Both the position numbers and the translations under genes were made by a program. From Glandiceps talaboti (lineage: Eukaryota > Hemichordata > Enteropneusta > Spengelidae): DNA of 64,000 nucleotides. The notes beneath the pieces are model-generated. The model made no database searches and was not told where the DNA came from. It saw only the letters and a program-made list of their open reading frames with translations. Within the stretch, counting starts at the first letter, position 1, and each line of letters starts with the position of its first letter. The stretch is taken from the NCBI RefSeq assembly GCF_964340395.1, contig NC_135565.1, forward strand, positions 16,871,709-16,935,708, given 5' to 3'. Below are positions 37,181 to 48,105 of this stretch, piece by piece.

Positions 37181-37312
37181 TTTCTTGATCGACACCACAA
37201 CTTCTGTTCCATGCACTTCACATACATTGCTGTAGGCGCGTAAGGCTAAGTCGACCTTGCTGTTCTATTTTGACCCTGTAGCATGAGGTTAAATGGTATT
37301 GCTGGTATTGGC
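37181..37312 (+). repeat. Dispersed repeat family E, copy 2
   Basis: Ordered motifs match the copy at 491: a CACAACTTCTGTTCCATGCA stretch followed by GTCGACCTT and TTCTATTTTGACCCTGTAGC. Divergence is moderate. Confidence 0.6.
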
Positions 37313-37559
37313 AATGAAAGGGATCGTTACACTTAGTGATTAACCATATTTATTAGATTTCAACCGTAGCATGTAATTAATTAGATTGTATAAACCACTG
37401 TTTTTGTACAAAAAATGTACTTTATGTGTATACTACTAACATTCGAACTAAGTGGACCAAGCCAATAAATGAATGACACACTCTGTTTTATTAAACTAAT
37501 CATGTTCAACAACGGCAAAGACTCGTTCATTCATTAGCATGTATTGTAAGTGTCAGGTT

Positions 37560-38050
37560 TGTATACTCACTGGCTTTGATCTTTGAAAACACTGATTGAT
37601 GAAGTGATTAGGGGTAGTGGTGGAATAAGTAGTTCACCGACTATATAACATATGAAATCTATCAGGAAATACTGGTCAATTAAAGTGATCAGGTGTAGAT
37701 GGAGTGTGGGCAGGATGGAAATTCACTGGTGTAGAGCTTAGGAAAACGGATCAATTTTGATCAAGGGTAGTGGTGGAATTGTTAATTCAATGGCATAGAG
37801 GCTAGAGCTCAAGAAATGCTGATCAACTAAGTGATTGGGGGTAGTTTTAGAAATGTCACTGACATGAAGGCTAGAGCTCAAGAAATGCTGATCCTCTAAG
37901 TGATTAGGGGTAGTTGTAGAATTGTTAATGCATTGACATAGAGCATTTAATTGAAGTGATCATGGTCCAGGCAAGTTGTTAACTCAAATGGTTTTCAGTA
38001 AATAGAAGTGACCTGGGATAGTCTTAGCAGGTTTTTAACTATCTGGTTTT
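37560..38050 (+). repeat. Degenerate tandem repeat, ~73-80 bp, ~6 units
   Basis: GTGATTAGGGGTAGTGGTGG and variants recur at about 37604, 37684, 37758, 37831, 37901 and 37958, several with GCTAGAGCTCAAGAAATGCT. Confidence 0.75.
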
Positions 38051-38117
38051 GATAAAAAACTTGTTTCTGGTGTTCAATTTCCATTAAATTTTATGTTTTG
38101 TGATTACCCTTAATGCC

Positions 38118-38142
38118 CTAAAAAAAAAAAAAAAAAAAAAAA
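38118..38142 (+). repeat. Poly(A) run
   Basis: About two dozen A residues in intron 1. It could be the tail of a retroposed sequence, but no body is recognised upstream. Confidence 0.7.
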
Positions 38143-38330
38143 ATCTTCACTATGATTATGATAACTGCTCATATAATTTGTAAATTAAACTAAATACCAT
38201 ATTTGCTTGCTTTTGCTATATTTGATGTGATGATTAAGTACCTAAATACTTGTAAGGTACAACATTGAATGACTCTCCGACTACCGGGCTAGTCTAGTTT
38301 CCTATATGTGTTGTGATCACTATGATCACT

Positions 38331-38596
38331 GTGGTGCCTTCTAATGATGGCCACAATTTGTTGTTGTGAGTCAAAATGATAAAATCTGGCATTTCTTGTG
38401 AGTCACCACATAGTAAGAGATAGGGGAACACCAAATATTGTTGTGTCACTAGAAATTGTGTGTGTCAGTGGCATATCAAATTGGCTTAGAGGGTACACTC
38501 ACCACATAGTAAGAGATAGGGGAACACCAAATTTTGGTGTGTCACTAGAAATTGTGTGGATCAGTGGCGCGACAAAATTGGTTGAGAGGACACACT
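38331..38596 (+). mobile_element. MITE family C copy with internal duplication
   Basis: The segment from CACCACATAGTAAGAGATAG to the right terminus is present twice in tandem (about 38405-38489 and 38511-38596), giving two right ends. The 100-residue frame at 38398-38700 reflects this duplication. Confidence 0.75.
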
Positions 38597-39559
38597 TTTA
38601 CAGACTAATCTCCATAGTGATCACTAGAGATCGTCAAGAGGCATACTATCTAGGTGATATAACTAGACAAGCATGGGTTACATTCATTGTAGCTGGTTAA
38701 TTAGGTGCTAACATGTCAGGCGGGCACTTTTACTTCACGAGCATCGATAAATGCATGGATCAGCTCAATTTTAAAAGCATGAACACCAGGTTGGCCTTGT
38801 GTTCTCGTCAGGCTGACACCTTTGCTGGATATAATCAGAAAGGGATTCATTGACTGTGCCTACCTTTATAATCAATTTTTGTGATACAAGAATATCAGAA
38901 GTTTATACCGATTTGTTCCGGTAGTGCAAAACCATGCTTTGTGTATATTGAAATGTTACACCACCTTTCATCTCTTGAGCGAACAAAACCTTCCCAGCAC
39001 CTCATTTGTCCATATTCTCTAATTGTCTGTTCTTCAACTCCTTGGGGAGATTTGAATATCAAATTAAGAAAGTATTTCGATGTATACATTGTCTTCTAAC
39101 ATGGCATTAATACAGGAACTGTCACGTTTTCAATAAAATATTCACCAATCTAAATGACACACAATTGGTTGTCTCGTATCTTCAGATAGTAATTTGTTTG
39201 CATCCATTGAGTAAATTAAGTCTTAGATGAATATGTAAAACAGCAATTAAACCATGCTTCATACTGTTCAGTGTTCGTCCCACAATAGAGAAAGCACAGT
39301 GCCGACATCATCCTTGCTATACTGTGTATTTCTTACTACTTCATTTAACCCCCATCAAGTATTCCTACTGATTTCATCAATACTATTTACTACGTACATT
39401 TCCTGTCTCCTAGTTATTCTTGTTTCTAATTCCCACCAGGGTACACCTACTAATTTTATGTTATCACTCAACATCAGCACCACAGGTGTTAACGGTGGAT
39501 GTAGTGGTCCAGCAGGAATACGTAAATTTATCAAACTGATCCTAATTACGCTTGGTTTG

Positions 39560-40290
39560 TTTGCTACTCCTGAGAGTCATTTTCACATCCAACAACCCGA
39601 GTCGATCAATCATATGATATACTCAAAAATTTTTATTTTCTTGGGAATAGTTCTTACTGAAAACTAGTTTTTTTGGGGGGCATTATAAAAGCTGATTACA
39701 AAATGTAGATACAGTGTGGCATATAACTATTTTATCCCAAAAATGTCTGTCTTTTGAGAGACATCACATGCTCAGTGAAAATATCATTATTTTCTGGGGA
39801 ATAGTTACTATAAACATGGTTTTTTAAGGCATCATAATACACTTATTTCATTTCTGAGCTAATTAGATGTGTAAATATAAGCATATACATGTATTGAGGC
39901 ATATTCTGAAGACTCTTACCCTAAAATATTTGTCCTGTGAGAGATTCAGTGAGAGACATCACATGCTCTGTGAAAAGGCTCTTTATTTTCTAGGGAATAG
40001 TTCTTACAAAAAAACATGTTTTTGTAGGCCTTACAATGATTTGATATCTACAGCGCTAATTAGATATGGTGTATATTGGAGCATGTTTTTTCCCGAAGTG
40101 TTTGTCTTCAGAGACATATCACATGCTCAGTGAAAAACATCTTTATTTTTTGTGAAATAGATCTTACTGAAAACATGTTTTTTTCGCTACAATTTCATTT
40201 CCATAGACCTAATAATAATAAGGTCCAGCACAAGGCATATGGAAAAATAATTTTTCCCTACAATTCTTGTCTAGCATAAAACGGTAGACA
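39560..40290 (+). repeat. Degenerate tandem repeat, ~170-190 bp, ~4 units
   Basis: GAGACATCACATGCTCAGTG or a close variant occurs near 39758, 39953 and 40110, followed by a TATTTTCTxGGGAATAGTT motif, also seen alone near 39636. The frames at 39254-39667, 39867-40133 and 40076-40279 are read from this array. Confidence 0.75.
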
Positions 40291-40741
40291 TATTTTTTTA
40301 GTGAAAAGTTACTCAAAATTCTTTGTCTTCTTTGCCTTAATGTATGTATGTGTTCTTTCCCCAGTTTCGGGTCAAAGTAATATTTTTCAAAAATAAAGAC
40401 AATTACAGAGATAAAATAAAATGAAATCCGGTCTACCTACTGTAATTTCTTAGGTCATGTTATCGGAAACACAGTAATTATTTTGTTCGCCTTAATGTTA
40501 TTACCAATGATCATAGACTAACAGATTTGTTGTTAGGAGCTCCATATTACTATAATGTACTGCACTGAGTCATTGGTGAATTAGCATCAGATGATGTGGA
40601 TGTCATGTTTCCTTCCAGGACCCCACCAAACAAAGTAGAAAATAATGTAGAGCAGAGCCCATGTTAGACTCTTTAGCATGAAAACAACCAAATCCCATTT
40701 TAGACCAAAGGGCTATAGAACAAATCACAAATGGCGACACC

Positions 40742-40903
40742 AGTGTGCTCTCTAAGCCAATTTGATTGACACACACGATTTCTAGTGACGCACCAAAATT
40801 TGGTGTTCCCCTATCGCTTACTATGTGGTGACTCACAAGAAATACCAGTTTTTCTCAATTTGACTCACAACAACAAAATTTGGCTATCATTAGAATTCAC
40901 ACT
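40742..40903 (-). mobile_element. MITE family C, reverse copy
   Basis: AGTGTGCTCTCTAA at the left and TTAGAATTCACACT at the right; interior as in other copies, reversed. Confidence 0.75.
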
Positions 40904-40992
40904 GGGTAGCACATATATGTACATAGCCAATTGTCGGTACTTGAAATAGAAATATTACTGTTTTTGCACATCATAAAAATAACGAACATTAG

Positions 40993-41132
40993 ATTTCTTG
41001 GTTGACATCATAACTTCCGCTCCATACGCTTCACATACATTTACTATAGGTGTGCATGAAAATAAGTTGACCTTCTTGTTCTATTTTGACCCTCTAGCAT
41101 GGGGTAAAAATCTATTGCAGGTACCAAGAATT
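40993..41132 (+). repeat. Dispersed repeat family E, copy 3
   Basis: Shares CATAACTTCCGCTCCATACG, GTTGACCTT and TTCTATTTTGACCCTCTAGC with the other two copies and ends in a similar GCAGGTACCAAGAATT tail. It lies about 250 bases upstream of exon 2. Confidence 0.6.
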
Positions 41133-41388
41133 AAGGGTTACCCAACCCGGGCACTGAGTACGTGCAATGTGGAGTGCTCACAATGGCGATTCTCTCTTTC
41201 AAGTTGTTTACGTATAATACTAAATTATCATTTTTGCACCGCAGGTGTTGAATGCCACACTGTTTTATACAGTTGGTCTATAAGGAATTCATGCCAGCAG
41301 GCTATTGTGATCCTGTTATATATATAGAGTACTTATAGTGATAAGTAGCTTCATTATTTTTATTTTTTTTCTTTCTTTTTGATTTCAG

Positions 41389-41508
41389 TTATAAATGTGG
41401 ATAGTTTTAGAAGATCTCCCGGCAGTAAAGCCAGGATGTTGCACATGAAGAAGGATCATGGTGGAGATGCATTGTCTGATTCTTCACCAAATTATAGTCC
41501 TGTACCAG
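41389..41508 (+). CDS. Internal exon, 120 nt, phase 1-1, unidentified gene
   Basis: This is the best-supported exon in the window. A strong pyrimidine tract (41360-41380) leads to TTTCAG, and the exon ends CCAG followed by GTAAGG, close to the donor consensus. Taking one base from the previous exon, the frame is open throughout and encodes about 39 residues, including SFRRSPGSKARMLHMKK and DALSDSSPNYSPVP. The exon is visibly richer in G and C than its surroundings. The basic stretch with RRSP, then an acidic-serine-proline stretch, suggests a disordered, phosphorylatable segment. The 120-nt length with equal phases means skipping would keep the frame, so alternative splicing is possible. I cannot assign a family from these residues. 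Confidence 0.8.
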
Positions 41509-41890
41509 GTAAGGAATGACAGAAATCTGTATTTGAAATAGGGTTGGTGAGCTCTGTATAATTTATAGTGTCATTTTTGAATGACTATGAATCAGAAGTC
41601 ATGAATCATACATGTATATATACTGAAACTTGGATTTGAAATGGCATTTGCTGACCTCAAAGCACGATGTATTAATTTGTCATGTTGGAATAAATGTGGC
41701 CCCTGAGTTTGAGAGATATCAGATTTCCTTTTTGCAAGCTAGCCTCAATTTTATCTTTTCCACGTGTAAGTTGTATGTAATTTGTTTTTAGCCCACTGAG
41801 CTGAAAGCCATGAACATTTGATTAGCTAACTGTGCTCTCATGTTAGTTTGCCTAAAGCATTTCTATTGTTTACACTTTCAAGTATATACA

Positions 41891-42257
41891 TAGTCTAGTT
41901 CCTATATGATGCATTACGATTACTACAATCATCTCTACTCACGTATAGGGAAAGTCCTTATTTTAACACAGAAATCTGTGCTACCCCCACTGGATGAAGG
42001 GTAAATGACGTACGTCAGTGGTAATCCATCACAAATTGACAGACAGTTACAATTGGTTAGTTCCTTTAGACAATTAGTTGCTCATTAAACGAACTCCACC
42101 TTTCCAGTCTGAAACTAAAATCAGGAGATGCGATAATGTCACCATGTTTATATGAACGCAGTTGGGGGTAGCACAGGTTTCTGTGCTAGAATAAGGACTT
42201 TCCCTGATACATGAGTGGAGATGATTGTAGTAATTGTAACATGTAGAAACTAGACTA
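41891..42257. mobile_element. Foldback element, GTCTAGTTCC ends, ~100-base arms
   Basis: GTCTAGTTCCTATATGATGC at the left matches GAAACTAGAC at the right in inverse. The arms extend about 100 bases, through GGGAAAGTCCTTATT and AATAAGGACTTTCCC and on to a GGTAGCACAG stretch. It is bounded by TA on each side, inside an 8-base flanking match TATATACA. TA bounding suggests a Tc1/mariner-type MITE (inference). Confidence 0.75.
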
Positions 42258-42319
42258 TATACAGAAAAATGAAGATATATGGCGAGAATCCTTATTTGAA
42301 ATTAATGTTGCAGACCTCA

Positions 42320-42684
42320 ATAATGATAATAATAATGTTGGGTTCTTATATAGCACTTTCCCACTCCGTGCTCAAAGTGCTTTACAATTATTACCCCTGG
42401 CTCGGATCATAACGGCACAACGGCCCTTTAGTCTCCCTCAACTCCCTGGGAGAGCATACAATCCATTTCAGCCATTTAAGTGCATAGGATTAAAGCCTTT
42501 ACATTGCAACCTACATCCTACCAGGTCCCCAGTTATACAGCTGGTTTGACTGAGGCACAGTTGTGGTTCAAATCTTGCCCAAGGACTTTAGCCACTCAGA
42601 ACAAACAGCAGGCAGCGATGGGGCTCGAACCTGCAACCTGTAGATTCCAAGCCGATCACTCTAACCATTCACCCATCCTGACTC
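42320..42684 (-). mobile_element. tRNA-derived SINE with recognisable head
   Basis: On the minus strand the element starts with a tRNA-like head: TGGTTAGAGTGATCGG (42652-42667, D-arm/A-box-like) and GGTTCGAGCCC (42621-42631, a perfect B box). A unique body shared with 4984-5263 and an (ATT)n-type tail at 42320 follow. The body end, GTAAAGCACTTTGAGCACGG and TATATAAG, is of the kind found in many animal SINEs that borrow LINE tails (family knowledge; partner LINE not identified). The + strand frame at 42480-42758 is spurious. Confidence 0.8.
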
Positions 42685-43497
42685 AAAAGCGTATATTGTT
42701 ATTTCTGAGTGACTATGAATGGCATGCACTCAACCTTGAAATTAAAACTAAGGTTTAAAGCGTAAATGTACGTTGTCAGTTTTTGAATCGCACTGCATCA
42801 TGCATCAAACATGGATTGATGTGTAGCTGAAGTTACTAACTCTATAGTGTTATTTGTGAGTGACATCGGCATACACATCAAACTCAGCTTGTAGATTTAA
42901 GGCCGCTGACCTCAAAAGCACATGTTGCCATTTCAAAGTGACATCGGTATCTGCCGCAATTAAGGATTTGAAGATTTGGGGGAGGTTACCTGACCTCTGA
43001 AATGTACGTTGTCATTTCAATGTGTGACACCAGTATTTGTGTCAATCAAGTATTACAAGATGAAGGGGAGGTCGCTGACCTTTGACATGCACGTTGTCAT
43101 TTCAGAGTGACATCGGTATCTGCCATAATCATTGATTTGAATAAAAGGTGATGTTTTTAACCTTGTTGTCATTTTGGAGTGACACAGGCAAACACATCAA
43201 ATGTGGATTTTAATTGAATTTTGTCAACCTCAAAATGTATATATTGTCAGTTTGGAGTGACATGTAAGATATTCACATTAAATGTTGGTTTTAAATTAAT
43301 GTCACTGACTTCAGAAACATAAGCTGTTATTTCAAATTTGAATTACAAAGTGATGTTGCTGACATCTGAAATCTATTGTGTATTGTCACTTTAGAGTTAC
43401 ACAGGCATCTAACTTGGGTTTTGAATTAATGCTGTTGACGTCAGAAATGTACATACCTCGGTAGTCATTTCAGAGAGGCGTCAGTCACATACATGTA

Positions 43498-43665
43498 CAG
43501 TGTTTTTGCCAAGGGCGGTAAGTAGGTAAAATCTACCAGGGTTCCCATGTCATTTTACCTGGGTTCCCAACAAAATCATCATGGACTTCATGGGGGAAAC
43601 ACTGCCATTTTTCCCTCTTTCTCCCTTTCTGTTACCGGGGTTCCCCAACTTTAGCAAAAATGTTG
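43498..43665 (+). mobile_element. MITE family D, copy 3
   Basis: Starts CAGTGTTTTTGCCAAGG and ends TTTAGCAAAAATGTTG, with the same internal order as the other two copies. The ACATACATGTA-type word lies on both sides, but not as a clean 5-bp duplication. Inserted in the degenerate array of intron 2. Confidence 0.72.
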
Positions 43666-44349
43666 ACATACATGTATGTCAACATACCTAAAAGCATCTT
43701 TAATAAACAGATTAAATTTGACTTTGTTACAGAATCAAAAGTGTGTGACACCTTGAGAATCTGTTTTACATAATATACTGTTAATTTAATGTGCTTGTCA
43801 TTTAGATCAAGAGTAGTGAATAATTGTATGTTGTCATTTTGGATTGATTTCAAATTTACTTCAAATGACAGATTACATTTGAAATTGACAGTTCTAACAT
43901 GAGAAGTGTCTGGTATCTTGAGAATACAATGTTGTGATGAATTTCATCCTATTATTTTAAAAGTGTACCATGTATGTCATTTATGCCAGAAGCGGTACTT
44001 TCTGCCTGTTGTATTAACATGAATATTGAATGTCGTCAATTTGGAATGACTTCAGCGTACACATCTACAGCAGATTTGAAATTGATAGTTCTAACGTCAG
44101 AAGTATACACTGTATGGTATCATGAGAATACACTGTATTGATGATTTTCATACTAACTGTTATGGAGTGACATCAGCTGACACATCTAAAATGGATTAAA
44201 TTCGAAATTGTCAGTGCTAACGTGAGAAATGTATGGTATCATGAGAATACAATGTATTCATGAATTTCATGCTGTTATTTTAAAGTGTGTCATAAATTTA
44301 TGCCAATAGCAGTGTTTTCTGCTTGTAATATTAATATGAATACATAAAC

Positions 44350-44637
44350 GTTATTCCCCAATATTTTTCTTTGTTCAGCCTAGGAAAATATGAGTGACCT
44401 AAGGGGCCTTTGTTACTACGAGTCGCTGGAGTAGTGACAACCCTTAGGTCACGAGTATTTTCCAGCTGAATGGAGAAAAATATTGGAGAATAAAATAATT
44501 ATACCAAATTTTGAACATTTTAACTTGTATTTTGAACACAGCAAGACCAGTGACATAGACACATGTTGTCGTGACATAGAACGACCGCAGTATATATTCC
44601 ATATTTTTTTGTTCAGAATGGCTCATGCATGATATAA
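44350..44637 (-). mobile_element. Family B element, near-complete reverse copy
   Basis: The hairpin half comes first (GAGTGACCTAAGGGG against CCCTTAGGTCACGAG, ending in AATATTGGAGAATAA), then the tail half ending GGCTCATGCATG. It is inserted within the degenerate array of intron 2. Confidence 0.7.
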
Positions 44638-45395
44638 TGAATGTTGTCATTTCTACAGTGCATTTGAAATTGTTGGTGCTAACATGCGAAGTATGTGGTA
44701 TCTTGAGAATACAATGTACGTTTATAAATATTTTTTAAGTGCGTGTCATATAGGTCAAGTGTAGTATTCCTAGCTTTTAGTACCTTGTATCTTGTAGTCT
44801 TCACTTTCAAACTTGATCCACCAGGGACTATAACTGAAAGGTTCTGACGAGAGTAGTGGTGGGTGTTTAGATGAACCTTGCCAGGTGCTGGTTTCTTATG
44901 TGGATTTTGAATGTCTCACAAGATTGAATGCCAACAGGACTTTGTGGTTAGCTGTTCTATAATGTCATGGCTTCTGGAAAAAAGGAATGGATGAAGGGGA
45001 TTGATGTGTAGTGGTACATTTCAAGTTGTTTGTTGTGGGTTCTTGTACTTTATGTGGGTCTGACATAATTTTCTTAGTTGATGCCTATTTTGTCGTTCAC
45101 GATTTTGTATTATTTGAAAAGAGTATGAACCTGAGATGACTGCTATCAGTTGATAACATTATGTTAATTTCCATTACAGAAAACATTGATCAGTTTCACT
45201 TGAAATGTTAAATGCATGAAGTAAGGAGCACATGGCTAAGGAATAATATGAGAATGATCTGAAATCTTGAATATTTCTTCTTACAAGGCAGGTTTATTTG
45301 TGTTCAGCTGAAAGTTAGTTTCAGAAATAGTCAGTTCGCAATCTACACTGAGCATGCTCAGATGGAAAGGACTGTGGGAATATTTGTAGTTATGG

Positions 45396-45772
45396 TAAGA
45401 CCTAAAAAAAATAATTGTTTGGTTCCGATTGCCCGACCACACCGAGTTCTTCACTGCTGACACTAAACTTTTTTTTATGTATTGGAGAAAAAAAGAATAA
45501 AATTGCAAAAATTGTGAAGTCTCACACAAAATAATGGATACAGAAACTGATATCAACTTAAAAAAAGACAATATAAAACTGTTCTTACAATCTGTAATGG
45601 TTGTACATCTGATAGGAAGAAATAAACAACACAGAGACCATTTGGAAAACAATGGCAAATCTGACACTCGCACAGAAAAAAAAATTGAAATAAAAAAAAA
45701 AAATCTACCTACCTCACCTATTCTAAAATTGAGTGTAATTGGAACCACACAATGTTTTTTTATTATGCCTAA
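45396..45772 (-). mobile_element. MITE family A, copy 4
   Basis: Full-length reverse-orientation copy, TAAGACCTAAAAAAAATAAT at the left and TTTTTTATTATGCCTAA at the right. The open frames at 45281-45748 (minus) and 45534-45779 (plus) arise from it and its flank. Confidence 0.72.
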
Positions 45773-46319
45773 TACCTAACATGGGGTGATTGGAAGGACA
45801 GTCATCGTGTAAGGGTCTGGGTAACCAAGACTAGATTATTTGTATTTTAAATAACACCTAATCTGTGTTGATCTGAATGATACTTTTCCTGCAGAGGACT
45901 GGGAACCAAAATAAGATCAGAAAAAATGTGAGAGTGACGAATTCATGTCTGTTTCTTTCCCATAATGCAGCAGTCAAGATGACGACTTGTTTGCATAGGG
46001 TTGACACTTCTGACAAATAAGTCTTGAGATTTACAATCAGCTCTTGTTCGACCGGATAAACACTATCTAGTCTTCATTAGATTTATACTTGTAAAACCAT
46101 GGCAACCGTTAATGATGATTTATAGTACTCTTGATATGTAGAATACACTAACCCTTGAAACAAGTATCAAGGTGTCTCATTAATTCAAGGTGTTAAGTAA
46201 ACCAAAATAATCATGAACCTGATAAAGGCAGTGGTACAAGTTTTGATAATGCCGTCACACGTCTGCTTGTAATAACCCCAGCACCTTGTAATCTTACAGA
46301 ACATGTATCTTTTCATTGC

Positions 46320-46620
46320 CCTTGACTACCCAAACTAAACATCCATTTCATATTAGGTTTTCCCCTTTTATGCCTGTGTTTCTTATAGTTTACATCTCTC
46401 CCAAACTAAATGTGCATTTCATCAGTTGCCCTTGTTATGCGTGTGTTTCCCTTAACCCTCTCTTTTATTTGACATCTCTTCCCAAACTAAACGTACATTT
46501 CATTAAACTTGCCCCATTTTATGCCTGACTGTGTTTCTCTTGACCCCAGTAGTACCTTTCAGTTTGCTTCTCTTCCCAAACTAAACATGCATTTCATACA
46601 GCTAGAACTGTTCATTTCAA
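46320..46620 (+). repeat. Tandem repeat, ~72-93 bp x 4
   Basis: CCCAAACTAAAC(A/G)TxCATTTCAT-type words at about 46328, 46402, 46481 and 46575, separated by TTATGCCTGTGTTTC or similar. The frames at 46316-46528 and 46509-46736 reflect it. Confidence 0.75.
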
Positions 46621-47747
46621 CATTTCTCATCAACCGACTAACCCTTTATTTAATGAAATCTGACCGAAAAAATAAAGACTCAGCCAGAATCAATTTAGTT
46701 TCCTTTGAAAAAAATAGTGTTATGCTTTGTGTTTAGTATAATATATACTTGAAGGTATAAATGTCATACTCATAGCCAACAGGTATACATGAATATTTGA
46801 TATCTGTATGTCTAGACTCTTGAGTATCGTTTAATTGACTTCATTCCCTTTATAGTCGTGCATCAAGAATGGCTTTTCCTGTGAAAAACAAAATATAATG
46901 AATGTTTTTCTCAAAGTTTCATTTAAATTAAATTAGTTAGTCACTGTTTATCAAGTATTTCTATAATGTCATTTGTACAGAAAATACTGCATATTGTTTT
47001 TGAATTATTAGTGTAGACTTTAAGATATGTTGTGTCCTTCCATTCTCACTGATCTAGTCTGCTCTAAAAAGGGTTGACCGATGTGTAAGGGTGCCCCTTG
47101 AAGGCATACCTAAAGGAATATTAATTAGTGTTGTTATTGTTGATAGAATGTTTTTACTTTGCACTGAGTATTGCTATTTGTGGCATAGCCAACGAGTACA
47201 CAACAATATCTCATGTCAAACTGTCTATGTGTTATTTAACTACATCATTGTATAGACTATGAGTCTATGTCTCCTTGGAAGAGAAGGAAATTTAGGGAGT
47301 TCACACTGGTCACTTTAAGCCACCAAGAGTCGGTCAACTCTGGTCTGAGCTGCTTATCAGTTGTGTGGCTTTAAGTCTAACTAGAGTCCACGCTGTACTA
47401 TAAAAAATGTATGTCACGTACATGTATGTCTTAGTCTTAGAAAAGGAGGAGAGGAAGTGCAGTGTTAAACCCCAAGGTAGTTTCTGAGAAAGCCATTTAT
47501 CTGTATTGTTAAGTTGTGCATTTGGAAATAGTATCACCCAGTTCATGAGAGAACTGTATAGGCAACACTCACCAACCTGTCATTTCACTAGAAGAGATTC
47601 ACAGAGATATCCACAGAAATGACAGTAATGTACCAGTAAGACAGTCATTTCACAAGAGTATACTATATGTTGTATGTTCTCCTGCTATTATCTACAGGCG
47701 TTTAACTTTAAGTTAGTGAGGGCTCAATGAGGTGTCTTTGTTATAAA

Positions 47748-47763
47748 GAGCGCCACCTAGTGG
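47748..47763 (-). promoter_or_regulatory. CTCF-like motif, minus orientation
   Basis: The reverse complement reads CCACTAGGTGGCGCTC, which fits every position of the widely used CTCF core CCASYAGRKGGCRSY. CTCF is known across bilaterians. Binding is inferred only. Confidence 0.55.
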
Positions 47764-47794
47764 ACATTTGTGGTTTTAAAAAATGACAATTTTG

Positions 47795-47809
47795 ACACTA
47801 GGTGGCACT
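47795..47809 (+). promoter_or_regulatory. CTCF-like motif, plus orientation
   Basis: ACACTAGGTGGCACT fits the CTCF core except the first base. With 47748-47763 it forms a divergent pair 31 bases apart. The pair may instead be the termini of a small palindromic element. Confidence 0.45.
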
Positions 47810-48007
47810 ATTGTGGAAAATGACAACAGATTTGCTCAGATCTTGATGTGATAATTTTCAGTTCAAACAATTGTGTGATATTTGTGATATAACTTTAGAT
47901 ATATTAAAACTTTGTGTTAAAATCTCTGTGGTCTGAGAGATTAGAATAGTACCACACATATATTTCTTAAGGCTAATAATTGTAAAAATATCGAAATTTA
48001 AAGGGTG

Positions 48008-48105
48008 TGAGTCAGTCAGTGAGAGTGAGTGAGTGAGTGAGTGAGTGAGTGAGTGAGTCAGTGAGTCAGTGAGTCAGTGAGTCAGTCAGTGAGTGAGTGA
48101 GTGAA
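48008..48105 (+). repeat. (GTGA)n/(GTCA)n microsatellite
   Basis: GAGT units with GTCA interruptions for about 95 bases. Confidence 0.95.

Larger units (their letters stand above)
41540..44740 (+). repeat. Old degenerate tandem array, ~75-95 bp units
   Basis: Recurring words are GCTGACCTC (or GCTAACGTxAG), GTTGTCATTT, AGAGTGACATCGGTAT and AxGATTTGAA. They repeat from just after exon 2 to about 44740, interrupted by a foldback (41891-42257), a SINE (42320-42684), a family D MITE (43498-43665) and a family B element (44350-44637). Confidence 0.65.

Noticed and set aside
39254-39667. 137-codon frame as an unknown gene or exon
   Set aside because: No recognisable protein pattern, no convincing splice sites, and its end lies in the ~180-bp degenerate array. 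Chance or repeat-derived is more likely.
40320-40500. Further family A MITE copy
   Set aside because: Words such as GGTCTACCTAC and ATTATTTTGTTCGCCTTA are suggestive, but the ordered internal motifs are absent.
42621-42667. Functional tRNA gene
   Set aside because: A and B box-like words are present, but there is no acceptor-stem pairing or clean anticodon stem; the body and tail are those of a SINE.
45170-45225. Mini-exon between TTCCATTACAG and GTAAGG near 45218
   Set aside because: Stops occur in the phase-compatible frame and composition is like the intron.
45281-45748. 155-codon minus-strand frame as a gene
   Set aside because: Largely inside family A MITE copy 4; the other three copies have frameshifts in the matching region.
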